This document shows positions 60,114 through 64,000 of a DNA stretch of 64,000 nucleotides, in pieces. The stretch is from NCBI RefSeq assembly GCF_020616555.1, contig NZ_CP085173.1, positions 8,138,001 through 8,202,000 on the forward strand, in the 5' to 3' direction. Position numbers and translations under genes: made by a program. This DNA comes from Streptomyces longhuiensis. Its GTDB lineage: Bacteria; Actinomycetota; Actinomycetes; Streptomycetales; Streptomycetaceae. How positions within the stretch are numbered: position 1 is the stretch's first letter; every line of letters starts with the position of its first letter. The notes under the pieces are model-generated. The model made no database searches, had not been told where the DNA came from, and was given only the letters and a program-made list of their open reading frames with translations.

Positions 60114-61634
60114 ATGGCAACCCTGTCCCTCGCCGCGATCCTCGCCGAGTCAGCCCGCCGCCACCCGGACAAGGCCGGGCTCGTCGAAGGTGAACTGCGC
60201 GTCACCTTCCAGGAGTTGTGGCTCCAGGCCCGCAAGCAGGCCGCGGCGCTCATCGGGCTCGGCGTGCGGCCGGGGGACAAGGTGGCGCTGATGGCGCCCA
60301 ACGTGGCCGAGTTCCCGCGCGCGTACTACGCGGCGCTCGCCGCGGGCGCCGTCGTCGTCCCCGTACACCTGCTCCTCTCCTCGCGAGAGGTCGAGCACGT
60401 CCTGCGCGACAGCGGCGCCACGCTGCTCCTGTGCCACCCGGGTCAGGCGAAGACCGGCGGGGCGGCGGCCGAGGCGACCGGCGTGCGCATGCTGACCCTC
60501 GGCGAGGGCGGCGACCTGGAGCGGCTCACGCATGACGCCGAGCCCCTGCCCACGTACCTCACCCGCGACGCGGACGACCCGGCCGTCGTGTTCTACACCA
60601 GCGGCACCACCGGCGTCCCCAAGGGCGCCGTCCTCAGCCACTTCAACCTGGTGATGAACGCGACGGTCAGCGCCTTCGACGGTCACGACGTGCGCTCCGA
60701 CGACATCGCGCTCGGCGCGCTGCCCCTCTTCCACGCCTTCGGACAGACCGTCTCCATGAACGCGACGTGGCGCGCCGGCGCCACCCTCGTCCTCCTCCCG
60801 CGCTTCGACGCGGCCAAGGCCGTCGACCTGATGGTCGCCGAGGGCGTGAACACCTTCCACGGCGTGCCCACCATGTACGTGAAGCTGGTGGCCGCGGCGG
60901 CGCAAGCCGAGAAGCTCCCCACTCTCAAGGTCTGCGTCTCGGGCGGTGCTTCGCTGCCCGTCGCCGTCCTCGAACGCTTCCAGGACGCCTACGGCGCCAC
61001 CGTCTACGAGGGCTACGGGCTCTCCGAGACCTCCCCGGCCGCCGCCACCAACCAGCCGGTCTTCGGTGCGCGCCCGGGCACGATCGGGCACCCCATGTGG
61101 GGCGTCGACGTGGAGATCGCCCGCGCCGAGGTCGAGGACCGCGTGGAGCTGCTCCCCGAGGGCGAGCTCGGCGAGGTCGTCGTGCGCGGCCACTGCGTCT
61201 TCAGCGGGTACCTGGGGCGCCCCGAGGCCACCGCGGAGGCCCTCGTCGACGGCTGGTTCCGCACGGGCGACCTCGGCACCAAGGACGAGGACGGCTATCT
61301 GCGCATCGTCGACCGCAAGAAGGACGTCATCATCCGCGGCGGCTACAACGTGTACCCGCGCGAGGTCGAGGAGGTCCTGATGCGCCACCCCGGCGTCGCC
61401 CAGATCGCCGTCATCGGCCTGCCCGACCCCGTACACGGCGAAGAGGTCTGCGCCGTGATCATCCGCAGGGAGACCGGCGCGAGCGCGGCCGACGCCGACG
61501 AGATCGCCGAGTGGTCCAAGGAGCACCTTGGCCGCCACAAGTACCCCCGCCGCATCGAGTTCGCCGACGAGCTGCCGCTCGGCCCGAGCATGAAGGTCCT
61601 CAAGCGAGAACTGCGCTCCCAGTACGCCGGCTGA
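60114..61634 (+). CDS. Long-chain fatty acid-CoA ligase (AMP-binding)
   Basis: A 506-residue adenylate-forming ligase. YTSGTTGVPKGA (P-loop-type motif), YEGYGLSETSPAA, and DGWFRTGDLGTKDEDGYL are present, plus the C-terminal catalytic lysine in SMKVLKRELR. It activates a carboxylic acid, most likely a fatty acid, to the CoA thioester. It completes an activation/oxidation/thiolysis set with the two genes upstream. A 67-base gap with GGAACGGAG precedes the ATG. A strong hairpin follows the gene. Confidence 0.92.
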   Translation: MATLSLAAILAESARRHPDKAGLVEGELRVTFQELWLQARKQAAALIGLGVRPGDKVALMAPNVAEFPRAYYAALAAGAVVVPVHLLLSSREVEHVLRDSGATLLLCHPGQAKTGGAAAEATGVRMLTLGEGGDLERLTHDAEPLPTYLTRDADDPAVVFYTSGTTGVPKGAVLSHFNLVMNATVSAFDGHDVRSDDIALGALPLFHAFGQTVSMNATWRAGATLVLLPRFDAAKAVDLMVAEGVNTFHGVPTMYVKLVAAAAQAEKLPTLKVCVSGGASLPVAVLERFQDAYGATVYEGYGLSETSPAAATNQPVFGARPGTIGHPMWGVDVEIARAEVEDRVELLPEGELGEVVVRGHCVFSGYLGRPEATAEALVDGWFRTGDLGTKDEDGYLRIVDRKKDVIIRGGYNVYPREVEEVLMRHPGVAQIAVIGLPDPVHGEEVCAVIIRRETGASAADADEIAEWSKEHLGRHKYPRRIEFADELPLGPSMKVLKRELRSQYAG

Positions 61635-61647
61635 CCCGGGAGCACGC

Positions 61648-61683
61648 GCAGGGGGTGCCGTCCCGGCATGCGGCACCCCCTGC
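61648..61683 (+). terminator. Terminator after the acyl-CoA ligase gene
   Basis: Thirteen-base arms (61648-61660 and 61671-61683) pair perfectly around a ten-base loop, 14 bases after the stop codon. It ends the thiolase-SDR-ligase unit. Confidence 0.88.
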
Positions 61684-61721
61684 CGCCGGCCGGATAGATG
61701 GGTCTAGCATCTGACCCCGGT

Positions 61722-62477
61722 ATGTACTCCATAACCCTCTGGGAATTCGCCGCGCTCGCCGCCGCGGCCGTGCTCGTCGGATTCTCGAAGACGGCGGTCA
61801 GCGGCGCCAACACGGTCAGCCTCGCCATCTTCGCGGCGGTCCTGCCCGCCCGTGAGTCCACCGGCATCCTGCTGCCCGTCCTCATCGCCGGCGACATCCT
61901 CGCCGTACTGACCTACCGCAGACACGCGCACTGGCCCACCCTCTGGCGCCTCTTCCCGGCCGTGGCCGTGGGAGTGGTGCTCGGCACGCTCTTCATGGTG
62001 TGGGCCGACGACGCCATGGTGCGTACGTCGATCGGGGCGATCCTGCTCCTGATGGCCGCCGTCACGGTGTGGCGCAGACGCCGGGAAGACGCTCCGGACG
62101 TCGAGGAGACCGCGAGCCGCGCCGGCCGCGTGAAGGCCCGCTCCTACGGCGTGCTGGGCGGCTTCACGACCATGGTCGCCAATGCCGGCGGGCCCGTCAT
62201 GTCGATGTACCTGCTGTCGGCGGGCTTCCGGAAGCTCGGCTTCCTAGGTACCTCCGCGTGGTTCTTCCTCATCGTCAACTCGGCCAAGGTGCCGTTCAGC
62301 GTGGGCCTCGGCCTGATCAACGGGCGCTCGCTGCTCCTCGATGCGGCACTCGTCCTGTTCGTCGTACCCGGCGCGTTCATCGGCAAGGCCTGCGTGCACC
62401 GCATCAACCAGCGGCTCTTCGAGCGGCTGGTGATCGCGGCGACCGTGGTCGGCGGGGTGCAGCTCCTGATGCGCTGA
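61722..62477 (+). CDS. TauE/SafE-family membrane transporter
   Basis: A 251-residue membrane protein with about seven or eight hydrophobic segments in two related halves, each with a glycine-rich start (LVGFSKTAVSGAN and VLGGFTTMVANAGGP), as in sulfite exporter TauE/SafE proteins. The family moves organosulphur or sulphite anions; the substrate here is unknown. TAGCAT at 61706-61711 lies 10 bases before ATG 61722, so the message may be leaderless. A longer frame from ATG 61698 would place that -10 inside the gene and is less likely. Confidence 0.87.
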   Translation: MYSITLWEFAALAAAAVLVGFSKTAVSGANTVSLAIFAAVLPARESTGILLPVLIAGDILAVLTYRRHAHWPTLWRLFPAVAVGVVLGTLFMVWADDAMVRTSIGAILLLMAAVTVWRRRREDAPDVEETASRAGRVKARSYGVLGGFTTMVANAGGPVMSMYLLSAGFRKLGFLGTSAWFFLIVNSAKVPFSVGLGLINGRSLLLDAALVLFVVPGAFIGKACVHRINQRLFERLVIAATVVGGVQLLMR

Positions 62478-62786
62478 GCCACCGTCACGAAGCGGAGAGG
62501 ACCTTGTCCGGGCTGCGGGACGGCAGGCCGTGCTCCAGATCCTCGGCGAGCAGCCGCTTCGCGATCGTTGGTCACCCGGACAGCGTCAGATCGGGAACGG
62601 GCACGTGCGTGATCCTGCGGAGCTCCATGGGTGACGGGCGGTGCGCTGTGCTGGGCGGGGATTTGCGGGGCTGCCGCCGCCCCGCCCCGCATGCCCGGGG
62701 GCGTGGGGGTGTGGCTCTCTGCGGGTTGTGGGGGCTGGGCGCGCGGTTCCCCGCGCCCCTTTGTGTGACGGAGCCTGGGCGAGCAG
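62478..62786. other. Intergenic region with possible gene remnant and hairpin
   Basis: No intact gene. On the minus strand about 62570-62487 reads IAKRLLAEDLEHGLPSR and continues to a stop, with protein-like composition but no start, so it may be a fragment of a lost gene; I do not recognise it. At 62737-62758 GGGCGCGCGG and CCGCGCCC pair around TTCC with a two-base bulge, a hairpin very common between Streptomyces genes, probably terminating the DUF309 transcript. The stretch between is G-rich and featureless. Confidence 0.5.
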
Positions 62787-63293
62787 TCATGGGTGTAGGC
62801 GGGGGGCGTTTGCCGCCGCGTCCAGGGTGGGGGGTTGTTCTTCCACCTTCTCGGCCAGCGTTGTCGCCCAGGTGTCCAGGGATGGCAGGTCGATTCCGTA
62901 CGGTGCGGGTCTGCTCGTGGCCTCGGCCCAGGCCGTGAGGCCTCCTGCGCCGCGGCGCAGGAGGCGTGCGCCGCCCGCCGAGTTGCCACTGGCCGTGTGC
63001 GTCAGGCCCACCGCCAGCTGTGCCAGGGCGCGCCACAGGCCGCGCTCCTCGTCGGGCCCCGACTTCCACGCGTCCTCGAACACCTCGTGCGCGTGGAACG
63101 GCCGGCCCGCGTCGAGCAGCGCCTGCGCCTCCGTGACCGTCTCCTCGGGGGACCGCACCACCCCCTCCGGCTGTCGAGCGACCCCCTCCGCGCCGTACGG
63201 CAGCGGACGGCCGAGGCCGTCGCGGGGGCGCGCGTTGCGGGCCCGCCCCTCCTCGTCACGGTCGCGGTCCCGGCCACTGCTCACGTCACTCAT
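62787..63293 (-). CDS. DUF309 family protein
   Basis: A 168-residue protein. The central motif LLDAGRPFHAHEVFEDAWK (roughly 60-78), with conserved His and Glu, is diagnostic of DUF309. The N-terminal 25 residues are charged and Arg/Asp-rich. Function unknown; the family is small, helical and probably metal-binding. It is monocistronic and transcribed away from tRNA-Pro. Confidence 0.85.
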   Translation of the reverse strand: MSDVSSGRDRDRDEEGRARNARPRDGLGRPLPYGAEGVARQPEGVVRSPEETVTEAQALLDAGRPFHAHEVFEDAWKSGPDEERGLWRALAQLAVGLTHTASGNSAGGARLLRRGAGGLTAWAEATSRPAPYGIDLPSLDTWATTLAEKVEEQPPTLDAAANAPRLHP

Positions 63294-63440
63294 GCCTCGA
63301 TTGTCCCGCGCCGGCGCCCGGCCTTCCCGACGCGGCCCAGCCGCGTCCCCGCGGCTCTCGCACCGGCGACGGACCACCCCTGAGCTTGGGGTATTGTTCT
63401 TTCTGCGCCGCCAAGCGGAACACCCGCCGGGCGGCGCGAC

Positions 63441-63514
<74 letters not shown>

Positions 63515-63533
63515 CTTTTCGAAGTCGCAGATC

Positions 63534-63567
63534 AGGGGCCGTGTCAGAGAAATCTGACACGGCCCCT
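63534..63567. terminator. Terminator between tRNA-Pro and the permease gene
   Basis: Fifteen-base perfect arms (63534-63548 and 63553-63567) close a GAAA tetraloop. It stands 20 bases after the tRNA and 33 bases beyond the stop of the convergent permease gene, so it can serve both. Confidence 0.92.
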
Positions 63568-63599
63568 CGGTCGTTCCCGGAACTCTCTCCCAACGCCTC

Positions 63600-64000
63600 T
63601 TATCCCGGGGTGTCTTCCTCCGCCGGAGGCGTGCCGTACGCGTCGCGCGCCGCGTACCACCACACCGTCGCCAGGATCAGGACCACGGCCAGGGCCGCCG
63701 ACGCGTAGTTCATCGAGTCGACCGTCACCGGTGACGCCTGCGGCAGGCAGAACAGGATCGTCACGAACGCCACCCACGTCACCGCGATCCAGCCGACCGG
63801 TCTGCTCCAGCGCCCCAGGTTCCAGGGGCCGGGAGCGAAGCGGTCGCCCGCCCGCAGGCGCAACAGGATCGGGATCGCGTACGCGGGCGTGATCCCGATG
63901 ACGTTGATGGCCGTCACCGCTCCGTACGCCGTCGTGGAGTAGAGGGACGGCAGCGCGATCACGGTGGCGAGGCCCACCGACAGCCACACGGCGGGCACGG
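63600..64000 (-). CDS. 3-prime part of an amino-acid permease (APC superfamily)
   Basis: The C-terminal 130 or so residues of a membrane protein whose gene continues past the right edge. Four hydrophobic segments are visible, with the typical late APC pattern YGAVTAINVIGITPAYAIPILLR, RFAPGPWNLGRW and a short hydrophilic tail ending in EEDTPG. The arrangement, especially the GPWNLGRW motif, fits APC-family amino-acid permeases of actinobacteria. The substrate is unknown. Confidence 0.85.
   Translation of the reverse strand, partial: VPAVWLSVGLATVIALPSLYSTTAYGAVTAINVIGITPAYAIPILLRLRAGDRFAPGPWNLGRWSRPVGWIAVTWVAFVTILFCLPQASPVTVDSMNYASAALAVVLILATVWWYAARDAYGTPPAEEDTPG

Overview
The window is a GC-rich actinobacterial chromosome segment, almost certainly Streptomyces. 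Signs are the strong G/C third-position bias, frequent GTG starts and ATGA/GTGA start-stop overlaps, typical Streptomyces gene families (DUF6629, the 481-residue Gap, NNH-type NACHT proteins, HisKA_3/NarL pairs), and long GC-rich terminator hairpins. Most of it is catabolic and accessory gene content. Starts were chosen by eye from ribosome binding sites and family lengths.

Layout. 1-3620: the tail of an unrecognised gene, a type-B carboxylesterase with an in-frame hexanucleotide repeat, and a secreted GH43 arabinan-type hydrolase behind a clear promoter and palindromic operator. 3720-10835: a divergent IclR regulator and an eight-gene operon (metallo-deacylase, PRD protein, SFCGS glycine-rich protein, DUF4312, DUF4311, DUF4310, DgaE-like PLP ammonia lyase fused to an HPr domain, Eda-type aldolase). 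I read it as an uncharacterised uptake and catabolic system for an N-acylated amino sugar acid or similar compound, ending in pyruvate plus an aldehyde. 10987-12432: a long-form glyceraldehyde-3-phosphate dehydrogenase. 12508-19990: aminopeptidase P divergent from a trans-4-hydroxyproline catabolic cluster (three-subunit D-hydroxyproline dehydrogenase, deaminase, epimerase, GntR regulator), with a shared ATGTCAC-type motif at three promoters. 20133-23147: a DUF6629 membrane protein, an acyl-CoA dehydrogenase and a small three-helix membrane protein. 23061-30451: a minus-strand block with conflict/signalling architecture: a P-loop protein with a substituted Walker A lysine, a membrane-anchored type-I periplasmic-binding-fold protein, a tandem TIR protein, an NTPase-EAD-TIR-EAD protein and a HIT protein. 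30640-33924: L-carnitine degradation under a fused XRE-TetR regulator. 34041-48252: a locus that looks built for N-glycan use (GH85, GH5, LacI, an Opp-type ABC importer, GH29, GH84). 48254-53759: a NACHT NTPase and a two-component system. 53974-57965: cobalamin genes cbiD, cobK and cobH, with a TnpB-only IS605-family element in the cbiD/cobK divergent promoter region. 58066-62477: thiolase, SDR, acyl-CoA ligase and a TauE/SafE transporter. 62787-64000: DUF309, tRNA-Pro(GGG), and the 3-prime part of an amino-acid permease.

How it fits together. Four nutrient modules (acyl-amino-sugar-like, hydroxyproline, carnitine, N-glycan) each carry their own regulator and recognisable operator-like repeats. 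Hydroxyproline catabolism next to aminopeptidase P, plus carnitine and N-glycan use, suggests a saprophyte living on animal-derived glycoprotein and collagen-like matter. The two most novel-looking systems are the DUF4310-4312/PRD/lyase-HPr operon and the receptor/ATPase/TIR/NTPase block.
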